The notes under the pieces: generated by a model
The model's input: the letters and a program-made list of their open reading frames with translations, nothing else
What the model was told of the DNA's origin: nothing
The model's database searches: none
Made by a program: the position numbers and the translations under genes
In this document: positions 23,163-34,000 of the stretch, one piece after another
Layout of the letters: each line of letters begins with the position of its first letter
Position numbering within the stretch: the stretch's first letter is position 1
Assembly: GCA_963675135.1 (NCBI GenBank)
Contig: OY776129.1
Span: forward strand, 63,861,028-63,925,027
Direction: 5' to 3'
Source of the DNA: Galeopsis tetrahit
Lineage: Eukaryota > Streptophyta > Magnoliopsida > Lamiales > Lamiaceae
DNA: 64,000 bases

Positions 23163-23189
23163 CCGCGAAATTCGCGGGTCTTACACTAG
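23163..23189 (+). mobile_element. Helitron 1 3' terminus (hairpin and CTAG)
   Basis: An inverted repeat with seven-base arms and a one-base centre at 23163-23177 is followed by GTCTTACA and CTAG, then host T. Confidence 0.85.
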
Positions 23190-23411
23190 TATATATATAT
23201 TTTTAAATAACATCATTTGAAGTTTTTGCACGATCTAATTATACAAACTTAATTGTGTTGTGGATGATGGGAGTTTTTTTCATACAAACTTCACCTATTC
23301 CTGGCTTGCAAGATTATTTTAGATTCTTCACACCAATTTTCGATTAATTATGTTATGCATATGCAAACTATTACAGCTTCTTCCCACCATTTTTCCATTA
23401 ATTAAGTTATT

Positions 23412-23442
<31 letters not shown>

Positions 23443-23754
23443 ATTCCATTAATTAAGTTATATATGCATGATACATTCATTATTGGATCATGTCAGTCAT
23501 AAGTTCATAACACATATGGCAAATGAATATTCTAATTACATGGTAAGAAAGATCCGCAAGTTTGGTAAGAGAATATCTCAGTATGACAAAATAATTTAAT
23601 TTGGTAGGAGAATCTCAAGTATGGCAAGATTCTAAGAATGATAACAACAATTAATTTTGTATCCGTTCTACATGGTAAAATATTGATATATAGAATTAGA
23701 ATAGATCATAGAATCATATTCCATGAATAATGGATTCATCATTATATATATGTA
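23190..23754. other. Spacer between the two Helitrons
   Basis: About 565 bp of AT-rich DNA with a long poly(T) tract at about 23411-23438. No gene is visible. Confidence 0.6.
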
Positions 23755-23895
23755 CTAGTATAAGACCCGCGTTTTACGCGGGATTTAAATAAATTAATAA
23801 AATATATTATTAATTTAAAAAATAATATTTCAAACATTTATACATTTATTATTCTATTAAAAGATAAAAAAAATGAAATATTGTATCAATATAGA

Positions 23896-24660
23896 TTACA
23901 TCATATATGATGTGATTACATTATATATTCTATATATATAATATATAATTATAATTTTATTTATCGTCATTGCAAAAGATAATAGGTTAGAAAATTGTCT
24001 CATTTGAAATTTTACGGGAGACGTATTATCCGAAATACTCAATGTCATTTTCTGGATAAAAACTTTACTACCAACCTTCATTTTTATAAAAAATTGTGCT
24101 TCAATTATGTGATTTTCAAGTCTTGTAACAATTAAAGAATGTGTGCTTCAATGATGTGATTTCCAAGACTTGTAATAATCAGTTAGACTTCAGATCAATG
24201 TTCCTAAACAGCATTATAGGGATACCTAATTTGAAAACCAAAAGATTTTTTGGTAGACCAAAACACTTAAGAGAATTGAAAACACATGTCTCATGCCACT
24301 ATGGCTAAAATCTGATGGACAAACATTGACCTCAACTATAGTAGCAACATGATCACATGCATCTAAAATAAAACTATCTTAAAAAATATCAATATTCGCA
24401 AAACCCCGATCACTGTCTCCAAGATTTTCATTGCCAACTTTTAAAATCCAATTTGAGAATTAATTCAGTTATTTCATCAAGTGTATTGTTACCGTTAGAA
24501 TTTCCAATTTCCAATCTGCAACTTCATGTTACTTGTTAACCTTAGTATCTTACAATGTTGTCATAAATATGAAGAATTGATAGTAAAGCTGAGTGAATCA
24601 TATTATATGTTCTCTAAAGCCTTTAAAAATAAGATGAGGTATGTCAAGTCCCCTCCATGA
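23896..24660 (-). pseudogene. Helitron helicase fragment, heavily decayed
   Basis: On the minus strand the sequence parallels about 21740-22590 of the Helitron 1 gene with deletions and stops. The clearest part is VGSKVFIQKMTLSISDNT followed by LLSFAMTINK at 23960-24081. Further pieces upstream match the segments around GNSNG and the region before VTRLENH. It has no open frame of useful length. Confidence 0.88.
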
Positions 24661-24884
24661 AAATGAATATGTTTTGAAATTATTTTAATTTTATGGAAAG
24701 TTTATATTTTGGAATAAAATTTTATTTATCTTACCGTAGAAAAAATAAAAAAAGAGACAGTGATTGAAAGAGAACAAAAAAAAGAATTAATATACAATTA
24801 TAATTAAAAAAAAACTTAAAAGGGTGAAGAGGAGAGGAAAAAAAAATGTTTATGATAAACTAATTAAAAATAAGATAAAATCCA

Positions 24885-25200
24885 AAGTGATAATCCCTCC
24901 TTTCGGTGATTACTTGCACACTTTTTATGTTAAGACGTCCCAAAATTATTTGCACGCTCTTAATGTGGAAATACCCCATAAAATTAATATTCTTTCAATA
25001 TCATTTTATTTTTAAAATTGACACTCATTTTTTACCTACGTTTTACTTTACACATCATCAAATTCATTTTACACTTCACTAAATTACTAAAAATACAATC
25101 ATTTATCTTATATCATAACCACTAAATCACATTTAAAAAAAAAGTGTGTCGATCATCCCAATAGAAAATTTTAGAAGGGAGATAGACTTTTGGGGAAGCC
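24885..25200. mobile_element. Possible decayed Stowaway-like MITE
   Basis: CCCTCCTTTCGGTGATTACTTGCACAC and similar text near 24893 resembles the CTCCCTCCGTCCC end of the intact Stowaway at 29752, and the middle shares CATCAAATTCATTTT-type sequence. The right end is not clear. Confidence 0.35.
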
Positions 25201-27129
25201 ACTTCAACAATAGAAAATTTACAAATAGTTGTGAAAGAAGATTAATAAAAAATATTAATTATTAAAACTAAAATAAGGCTAATACAGTAGTTATAATATT
25301 GTATAGTATAATATCATTTAATTAATAGTGTGTTAATAAGAGGTCATATTGTATTAGGACATTTCATTAACAGTGTGTTAGTAGATGTTAGAGTAGTGTA
25401 GTTTTAGGTTATAAGAATTTAGTGTATTAATTGGCACGTCCAATATATACCCTTTTTTATTTGTATTAAAATTAATGTAGTAATAGAACCCCCCTTCTTG
25501 TAAGTGAGTATTTATTTCAATATTCAAATAATCTTCTGAAATTTTGATACATACTCGTATTCAATAAGATTTTATTTTTGTCATTGACTTGTTCAACTAT
25601 TTACTTTATTATTTAGAAAATATATAACACGATTCCGATAAAGTTGATAGAAAAAAATATTATAATCTTGAACTGAAAATTTTAGATTACAATGCAAATA
25701 AATAACAAATTTATCACTTCCTCACTTTAAATAAAGTGAATGAATTGAAACTCAATTTTTTTCTGAATTATAGCAATAATTAAAGAAAAAATTAAATGAG
25801 AGTTATTTTTTTTAAATATATAGATTATTAATTATTTAATATAACATCAGATATATTAGGTAGAAAGTGCGAAATAAATTATAAATTAAATTTTGACATA
25901 AAAGCGACAATTAATGTGATTTTAGGTCAACACATGCTTCAAATAATTAATTGTTTCAAAAAATTAACATGATTTTTGGAATGTAATAAGGAGTATATAT
26001 TTATTACAAATAATTTAATTTGTAGGTTACTCTTTTTTAGTCGACCGCATTTTTACATTGAACTAAAAATAATCTCAATTAATACACCATATCCCTTCTA
26101 AATTAATTAATTTGTATTTAACTTACAATTATCTCTTCATTCACAACCATTTCCACAACTAAATTCAGAAGAAAATGGTGAATATGAGTTTTTGGATTCA
26201 CTGGACGGGTGCTATTCTTCCAATCTTTTCCTCTTCTTAAAATAAGTTGCGTTAATTTTGCAACCTTCCTATTTCCTAACAATGGTTCCATCATCGGTTC
26301 CATCATGTGATCATATTATTACATTTAGTATCAGAAATTTGACATTTGTAATTTAATTTAATGCATATTGAATTAAATGCCAATAAAAATCTACAACTAA
26401 TTACAATCAAATTTCATTCCTATGTCAATCTTAATTGCGACTAATTAGTATTTTACAAAATAAAAAAAAATACCATAATTACAATTAAGCAATAAATATT
26501 TTTAATCAATATTAGATGTTAAATAAATATCCCCATATAATAGAAAACATATTTGTTAAAATTATATAAAAAAAAATATAATATTGTGTTGTATTGTAAT
26601 AGTTCTGTTTATTTGATTTAAAGGATTTTTAACATATTTTTAACATAAATTTCAAAGCTTATCAATTTAACGTTATTTGTGACATAAATGGCAGGTCATA
26701 TATAAAATTTTAAAATATGAATGTATTAATTAACGTGAATAATAACAAATATTCTTTTGAAATATATTTTGTAATATTTTAAAATTCATGTATAATTGCA
26801 AATTATTAGTATTTTCTAATTAACATAAATGGTGGCATAACTGGTAAATCATGTGAATTAATTAATCAACGACATATGTGGCCAATATTTTTTGTAACAT
26901 TTTAAAATGTATATATAAATTGCACGGGGTATAATTTTTTTATTAATTAAGATAAATTGGGTCATAAATGTACACCAATATAATCATGGGTTAATTAATG
27001 CAAACAAATTGACATCAAAAATAAATTCTAAATCATCCAAAAAATTAATTACATCAATTTGAATATAAAGTAAACTTTCTGTACATTTTCGATGACAAAA
27101 AATTGAAAATATGTACATTCTTCATGTAT

Positions 27130-27530
27130 TTCAGATGACTTTAGACACTATTATACATAGATCGTGAATAGATAATAAGGAGCAAATCGGATCGTTGCTT
27201 TTGGAACAGGCATTTTCAACTTGAATGGAGCCATATGACTGAATGTTGGAGTAGTAGGTGAGGAAAATTTCTGCATGTAAATTCAAATCAATATTAGAGA
27301 TCTATAACATAAATCATACTTGTTGATATAAGGATATTGAAGGATCATAATAGATTTTACAATCATCAAAAAACGAAAGTTAACAAAAAATATGTCAAAA
27401 CTAAAAGTTAAAGAGAAAATCGAATCAATATTAGAGATCTACAATATAAAAAAAAAACTAAAATTCATGTTCCATAAGATACCAAAACTAACCATTGAAA
27501 GTGGAGAATACACCATTAAAATGAAGGGAG
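27130..27530 (-). other. Possible captured gene exons in Helitron 2
   Basis: On the minus strand near 27518 there is an ATG followed by codons for VYSPLSM and a GTTAGT donor. Near 27273 a TTACATGCAG acceptor precedes an open stretch reading KFSSPTTPTFSHMAPFKLKM, ending in TAA at about 27160. The codon composition is unlike the surrounding AT-rich DNA. It may be a fragment captured by the Helitron, or part of its own leader. I do not recognise it. Confidence 0.3.
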
Positions 27531-28000
27531 AATGAGACTTGTCTATATGAGATGAGATTAAATTACAAATTAGAAAAAAACGTGAAAGATTGAGGGGATG
27601 AAATGAAAGAATGAGATGTGATATTATATAGGAAATGAGATTAAGATTGAACAGTCAAGATTAATTCGTTTAAATGAACGGTGAAGATTAAAATAAAAAA
27701 GTGAAATGAATTAGAAGGGAGAGATTTTGAAATGGGATGTTTTGAGAAGAGAGAGATTAAGATAAGAGAATAATATTGTGACATGTGGCACTTTAAGAGT
27801 TTGCAAATATATATATATAGATAGATGTCCATATTTCTTTCGAAATCAATATATGGAGATTTTCATTCTTCGTATTTTTTTATTCCATACAGTTTTTCAT
27901 TCATTTATTGAACCGACCCATGGTCTCTTGTAATTGAGCTTCCTGATATTCATTGTACTAATGTGTTTTTGAATAAAATGAGGCACGCCAACAGAGGCAC

Positions 28001-28764
28001 GCAACGAGTATTCTCTTTGGTGAGAAAGAGTTTATAACGATTACATTATATTAAGACAATTTTTAAATATATACTAATATGGTTTAAAAAAATTGTATGT
28101 TGAACATTTTATTTGAAACTATTATTTTACTTCGTAGAGGAATAAGTATGATTTAAATTGACGAATAATCAACACCACTATAATTTGTCAGTAATTAATC
28201 CCTGCATAGTGAAATCGTGTAATTCTTGTGTTAGATTAAGAATCAATTTAGCAATGAAAAAGATAGGGTTCATCATGCAACAAGTATTCTCTTTGGTGAG
28301 AAAGAGTTTATAACAATTACATTATATTAAGACAATTTTTAAATATATACTAATATCGTTTTAAAAAATTGTATGTTGGACATTTTACTTGAAACTATTA
28401 TTTTACTTTGTAGAGGAATAAGTATGATTTAAATTGACGAATAATCAACACCACCATAATTTGCCAGTAATTAGTCCCTGCATAGTGAAATCGTGTAATT
28501 TTCGTGTTAGATTAAGAATCAATTTAGCAATGAAAAAGATAGGGTTCATCACGCAACGAGTATTCTCTTTGGTGAGAAAGAGTTTATAACAATTACATTT
28601 TATTTGAAACTATTATTTTACTTCGTAGAGGAATAATATGATTTAAATTGACGAATAATCAACACCACCATAATTTGTCAGTAATTAGTCTCTGCATAGT
28701 GAAATCGTGTAATTCTTGTGTTAGATTAAGAATCAATTTAGCAATGAAAAAGATGGGGTTCATC
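28001..28764. repeat. 276-bp tandem repeat, three copies
   Basis: Units start at 28001, 28277 and 28553 with GCAACGAGTATTCTCTTTGG (second copy with CAAG). The period is exactly 276 bp. Copies one and two are nearly identical; copy three lacks about 60 bp after GTTTATAACAATTACATT. No open frame runs through the repeat. Confidence 0.92.
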
Positions 28765-28900
28765 TTCTCCCGGTCGATGTCAGTGACAATTTACATCGAC
28801 AACAATAAACGTAATTTGATTTAATGATTTCATCCTTGAACAATGACACCGCTTTTCAATTTTCATATTTAGTGGATTTTCAGAAAAGGGTTGGTCTGCT

Positions 28901-29106
28901 ATGAACTCGAGTGCATATTGTGCACCTTAGTCCATGTTGCACTTTTCAGTTACTGACTTACACTTTTTGATAAATGGTGTTGCACTTTTCAATTATTAAA
29001 CTGTATAAGTAATAATTGAAAAGTGCAACACCATTTACCAAAAAGTGTAAGTCAGTAAACTGAAAAATGCATATGGACTAGGGTGCACAACATGCACTCG
29101 AGTGCA
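28901..29106. mobile_element. Foldback element with about 95-bp arms
   Basis: Two almost perfect inverted arms (about 28901-28998 and 29010-29106) are separated by a loop of roughly 10 bases. The outer ends contain the palindrome GCACTCGAGTGC on the right arm. TA is present at both borders, compatible with a Stowaway-type target. It is a foldback MITE capable of forming a long hairpin RNA. No gene is present. Confidence 0.75.
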
Positions 29107-29109
29107 TAC

Positions 29110-29749
29110 TAGACTTTACCTTCAGAAAAATGTAGTACTAAATATCAATATAATTATCTAATTCGTGTTAGACATATCCAATTAAAATGTGATTTTGGGG
29201 TTTTTAGTTTTTAGGCCTATGCGTGAGTGACGTTTAGTTTTATTTTTTATAAAATATTATTCAATTTGTAATGTGATGTGGAAAAAAAAAATATGTGTAA
29301 TATGAGGCGGTGTATTAGTTTTTAGGCCGATTTTATAATAATCGTGAAGGTCGTAAGGTTTTTTTATAATTATCGTGAAAGTGTGATTAAATTGATATTT
29401 AGATGAGATGTGGTATATTTATTTATAATTAATACTAAATCAATATATGAAATAAATAAATTGAAGTCTTAAAATAATAATTAATTTCTTGACATGCGTC
29501 CACCGTCAATGTTAATATGACTGGGATGAGCAAAACAACGGGTGAAATTTCCTTGGACACAGTTAAATATACTACATGAATAAAATCATCAATACAATAC
29601 TCACGCGAACATTTAAAGTTGACAAAGTATCCCATCAATATGAAGTAGAAAACTCCACCTTGATTTTATGTTGTGGGAGCAAAGAAAATAACTTTAATAC
29701 TCGATGTTGTAATCGTTTTTCATGAATAATAATTCTAGAATTGTTGTTG
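29110..29749. other. Intergenic DNA
   Basis: Nothing identifiable. Short minus-strand open frames at 29435-29638 and 29635-29910 have no recognisable content. Confidence 0.5.
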
Positions 29750-29751
29750 TA

Positions 29752-30033
29752 CTCCCTCCGTCCCGGAGGAACTTGCACCCTTTGATCGGCACACATTTTA
29801 AAAAACGTGTAAGAAAAAGTGTAATGATTGATGTTTTGAGGGGTAGTTTTGTAAACTTTTATGAATAAAGTAGAGTAAAAAGTAGATTGAGTGTGGAAAA
29901 GTAATGACATATGGGTAAATATGAGTATATTTCAAGGGTGAAGGTTGTGAAGATATTTTCTTTTATGGAGTGTGCAAATTGGTATGAGACATTCATATAT
30001 GGATAGTGTGCAAATTCTGTGGGACGGATGGAG
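29752..30033. mobile_element. Stowaway MITE
   Basis: The 282-bp element begins CTCCCTCCGTCCC and ends GGGACGGATGGAG and is bordered by TA at 29750-29751 and 30034-30035. Both the ends and the TA target fit the Tc1/mariner Stowaway group. Subterminal sequence (AACTTGCAC, GTGTGCAAATT) is also inverted. Confidence 0.9.
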
Positions 30034-30138
30034 TAAATATTTTTAAGTGTTTTTACTTTGTGAATAAAGTCATATATTTATAGAAAAGAAAATAGTTGGA
30101 GTATAAAATTACAAGATTTGATATCCTTGAAATATCTC

Positions 30139-30196
<58 letters not shown>

Positions 30197-30920
30197 TGTT
30201 AATGAAAATTTATATTTCTTAGTATTAAATTTCTAGAATATTAATTAAATAAGGAAACATAGGATTTAATAATAATGGAGTATTAATAATAATAATTAAG
30301 GAATAATGACGGCAAGAGTTTAATTAGTTTTTGAAATCAATTCAGCATTTGAGGTTGTTGAATAAAGAAATTCAATTTTGCGTGTGCTTGATTTTAAAAT
30401 TAAATTCTATGTCATTTGTGATTTTTAATAAAAATATATCTTGGGTTTTTAAAATGAAAGTACTCGATTAGAGAGAAAATAGGGCAATTGATAATCTTTT
30501 TATTTGAAAAAAAGGAATAGTTAACAAATTTTAAGTTTAAGATAGAGATTATTATTCCAAATTTAAATTTAAATAGCCAATGTCATATATACGTGTCAAA
30601 ACTATTTGTGTATATCTATATATTTATATATATTATTACATTTTTTCAATAAATAAAATAATATCTCAAATAATATTATTATGCATATATTTAAAGATAT
30701 CTATAACATACTGTATAATATAATTTTTTTAAGATATGAGTAATCTATAATTTTTAAAAGTACAGTAAAATCTCTTATTAAAAGAAAATAAAAATTTAAA
30801 CTAATTTGAGAATTTTAGAGTGTTAATAGACGGTTTGTTACGCCCAAGAAAAAAAAAAAAAAAAAAACACTTTTCTCATCCAGGTGGTTAAATACTTATC
30901 CGATTTTCAACTCTCTTTTT
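30034..30920. other. AT-rich DNA upstream of the DUF3755 gene, with (TA)n
   Basis: It includes a long (TA)n microsatellite at about 30143-30194 and a poly(A) tract at about 30849-30867. No gene is visible; the last part is promoter for 31024. Confidence 0.6.
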
Positions 30921-30926
30921 TCTTTC

Positions 30927-30937
30927 TATATATACTG
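30927..30937 (+). promoter_or_regulatory. Candidate TATA box of the DUF3755 gene
   Basis: CTATATATACT lies about 90 bp upstream of the ATG at 31024, in a suitable position for a transcription start near 30965. Confidence 0.45.
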
Positions 30938-31023
30938 TTTTTTTCCGCGAACTCAATTGGGATTTTTTTTTACAAATTAATTACCTGTCGCAGAAATCAA
31001 TTTCAAGAAGCTGTTGTATTTTG

Positions 31024-34000
31024 ATGGCTGCGAGTGCTAACCCTGCCGCAGGGGGTCACAGCAACGGGGGCAACAATAGTGGTGGTAACAGTAACGGCGT
31101 CGGACCGGAGAACGCTAATGGCGGCGGAGGCATGTCTACTGCGGAAAATTCGGCGCTGGAACCCCCCCTGCAAGGCCTCCGCCACAATCCGGGCATATCA
31201 CTTGATTGGACACCCGAAGAACAGTCCACGCTGGAAGAGTTGCTCGTAGAGTACGCTCCTGATTATTTGTTTTCTCTTTTATTTCGTTTTGTTTCTTTAC
31301 CGAATTACTGTATGCTCCATTCAATTCAATAATCTCATAAGAAAAATATATATCCGATAAACGCATGCTGAAAGCATAACTAACACTCTAAAAAAATAGA
31401 ACAGTAATCACGGGCTAAACTATGAAACTCAGTTTTCAGTCTGGGATGAGAATGTGGAGGCCTTTTTGAATCGTTTTCTTCTATATAATATATTCCCTAA
31501 AATGTTTTGGTGTGTGTTATATAATACTCTTCCTGTTGAAAATCTACTCATGAGTTTTGGTCACGGAGATTATGAGTTTTGGTCACGGAGATTAAGAAAT
31601 ATGATAGAATACCTAGATGTGAGAGAAGTTTGCAAAAAAGGGAATGAGTAGATTTCATTGGGACTGAAAAAAATGGAAAGTTGGGTAAACTTTCACCGGG
31701 ACGGAGGGAATACTAATTAAGTAGACGGTTTGATGTTATAGATTTGAAAGCCTGTTTGTGATTACCAGGGTGTCTAAGTTGGTGGAGAACAATTTCTTGG
31801 GCAGTTTGCCTAGTGTGCTGTGCTTGCAATAGTTTATCCAGTGTGCATCTTCGAATAGGTTCTCTTGCCATTAAAAAATTAAAAAGCCTATTGCAATTTT
31901 CCCATTGGTTGTATGCTGATTGCTAATTGTATTTAGGTGCAATTCTCAATTAAGTAGCAATTATAAAAGTTTATTGAATATAATTGACTTTTAGACTACT
32001 CTACTACATCTGTAATAAGGTAGTCACTAAAATGAGGTTGAACTAATACTTGGTACTGTGTGAAACCTTTTATTGCAAAGCCCATATTAAACTGTCCATA
32101 TTGCAAATGAAATTTTCATGAAATGAGCTGCATTGCTGACTACTTGATTTAAGTTGATCGCTAAAAGCTCTTTTGGATTCATATCTTTGTGCATAACTGC
32201 ATAACAAAGCATGCTTCAAGATATGCAGGGTGCCTCCAATAGTTAAAAATGACCAAGTATATGAAAATATTACCATAGTTTGAATGGCGTTGACTAATAT
32301 TTTGAAGATCAACACATTTTAACCATCAAAACAAGTTCCATCACAGTGTCAAGTTCAATAAATTCAAGTTTGTGCAGTGCTTTGTTCTATTCCCCATTTT
32401 TCGTTACACTCATACCCAAACACCACCTTAAATCCTGTGAGGTTCAGGAAAAAAAGTCGCTGAAGTATCCTATTCTCTGTTTTTTTAGGAGGATCAAATA
32501 TTGTTATTCATTACGCCAAATCTCAAACTTCAGTATCAACTATCAAGTACTACTAAATGAATTACTAAATTAGTATTATAAAGCCTGTAATGATGGGATT
32601 TTATCTCAGGCTTCTCAGAATTTGCCCTCAACCTTACCACTTGGGAAAGGCTGCATTGGCTCTTTTATTTTGAATTCATAAATACTGGATTGACATTGAC
32701 TTTCCTTTGTCTGATTTTCATTTTTGTCTTATTTGCTGCCATTGTCGAAGAGTTGCTGCCATGTCTTGATATGCATTGTTTTTTGTATCTTTTACATAAC
32801 GGTTGACCCTTTTGCAGATATGCCTCAGACTCCATTCTTCCCCGTTATGCTAGAATTTCTCAAGCTTTAACAGATAAGACAGCTCGGGATGTTGCACTAC
32901 GTTGCAGATGGATGAGTGTGAGAAATTATTTCCATCTTTATATTTCATGTTTTATATTTGCTATTTGTTATCAAAGTTCCTAGGACAAGCTTTATTGTAT
33001 TCAGCATGACGACATAGCAATCTTTTGAAATACTAAATGCCAATTTAAATTGATATTCATTGTTGGGTTTTGAAATGCTTTTCCAAAAGAATATAAGTTT
33101 GTCCTGAATATTTTTAAAAAATGAACTTCACATTTTTTGTAACATTGATCAAGTAAAAATCTTCATTCTTCATCAATATATTTGATGTCATGCAGTTGTT
33201 TCGATATGTCTTTTGTCTTCTGTTTAAGAATTATGAATGTAGAGTTTTGATATTGACAAATTCTGTCTTCCCATAACCTACAGGACAATGCTTAGAAAAG
33301 GTTATGAAATTGAGTTCAGTGCCCAGAGAAACCATAACCGGTTGTATTTATTGACAGCTTAGATGATCTTCTCCTTCAATTATAATAGTGGGTGATTGCT
33401 TTTTTCTTGAAGTGCCATTGATTGATGAGAATTAATTAGTTTTCTAGAAAAAGGAAATTCATAATGGAGGAAAAGGTAACATGGCTTTAAAGGCTCCATT
33501 GTTCATTTTCTTTATAATATTAGGAGAATGGTATACAGCAAGAACTAGAGTGGAACGAGCAGGAAGCAGGCATGATAAATCTGATTTTCATCTACTGCTA
33601 ATTCTGGCAATCATGTCTGAATGGTTTGCTTTTTTGCAGAAAAAAGAGACTGGCAAGAGAAGGAAAGATGAGAATGGTTCATCAAGGAAAACTAAAGACA
33701 AAAAGGTATCTTAAATATTTCATGCTATAATCTTTCCAACTGTCCAGGTTTATTATGAAGACTCTTTCCTATATCTTCTATCTAACCCCTACACAGAAAC
33801 ACCCACCCCCCACCCCTTGTGTGTTTTCAGCCATTCTGAATTATGAGCCTCTTATCCTCAATGAAATTTAACTGTTTTGGAGCTTAAACAACCACGAAGT
33901 AACCATAATTAGTTGTAATTTTAAATTGGCTAGTAATAGATAGTTAGTGTGAGGCAATATAAACTCAAGCTTGGAATATTAACCTTATTTAACATCTTTT

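Larger units (their letters stand above)
16448..23189 (+). mobile_element. Helitron 1 (damaged, once autonomous type)
   Basis: The 5' end reads A|TCTTTATTATATATATTTGC at 16448 (an alternative TC is at 16442). The 3' end has the hairpin CCGCGAAATTCGCGG at 23163-23177, eight bases, then CTAG at 23186-23189 followed by T. TC start, CTRR end, subterminal hairpin, insertion between A and T and no target duplication are the Helitron rules. Inside are a tandemly repeated 5' region, AT-rich repeats and a helicase pseudogene (19981-22763). The 5' terminus matches that of Helitron 2 (27825 reading left), so both belong to one family. The Rep (HUH) half of the RepHel gene is missing, so the copy should not move on its own. 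Confidence 0.85.
23755..27825 (-). mobile_element. Helitron 2 (degenerate, opposite orientation)
   Basis: Read on the minus strand, the 5' end is A|TC at 27825 or 27821, followed by TATATATATATTTGCAAAC and a GCCACATGTCAC segment that resembles Helitron 1. The 3' end is the hairpin CCCGCG-TAAAA-CGCGGG (23766-23782), then TCTTATA and CTAG at 23755-23758, next to host T. The element is about 4.07 kb and carries a decayed helicase fragment near its 3' end. Its 3' end faces the 3' end of Helitron 1, so the pair is tail to tail. Confidence 0.8.

Noticed and set aside
23411..23438. CRISPR-like or structured array
   Set aside because: Only a poly(T) tract; the window is eukaryotic and no spaced repeat array exists.
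26118..26306. Minus-strand 62-residue frame in Helitron 2
   Set aside because: No recognisable motif, no splice context; not enough to call a captured gene.
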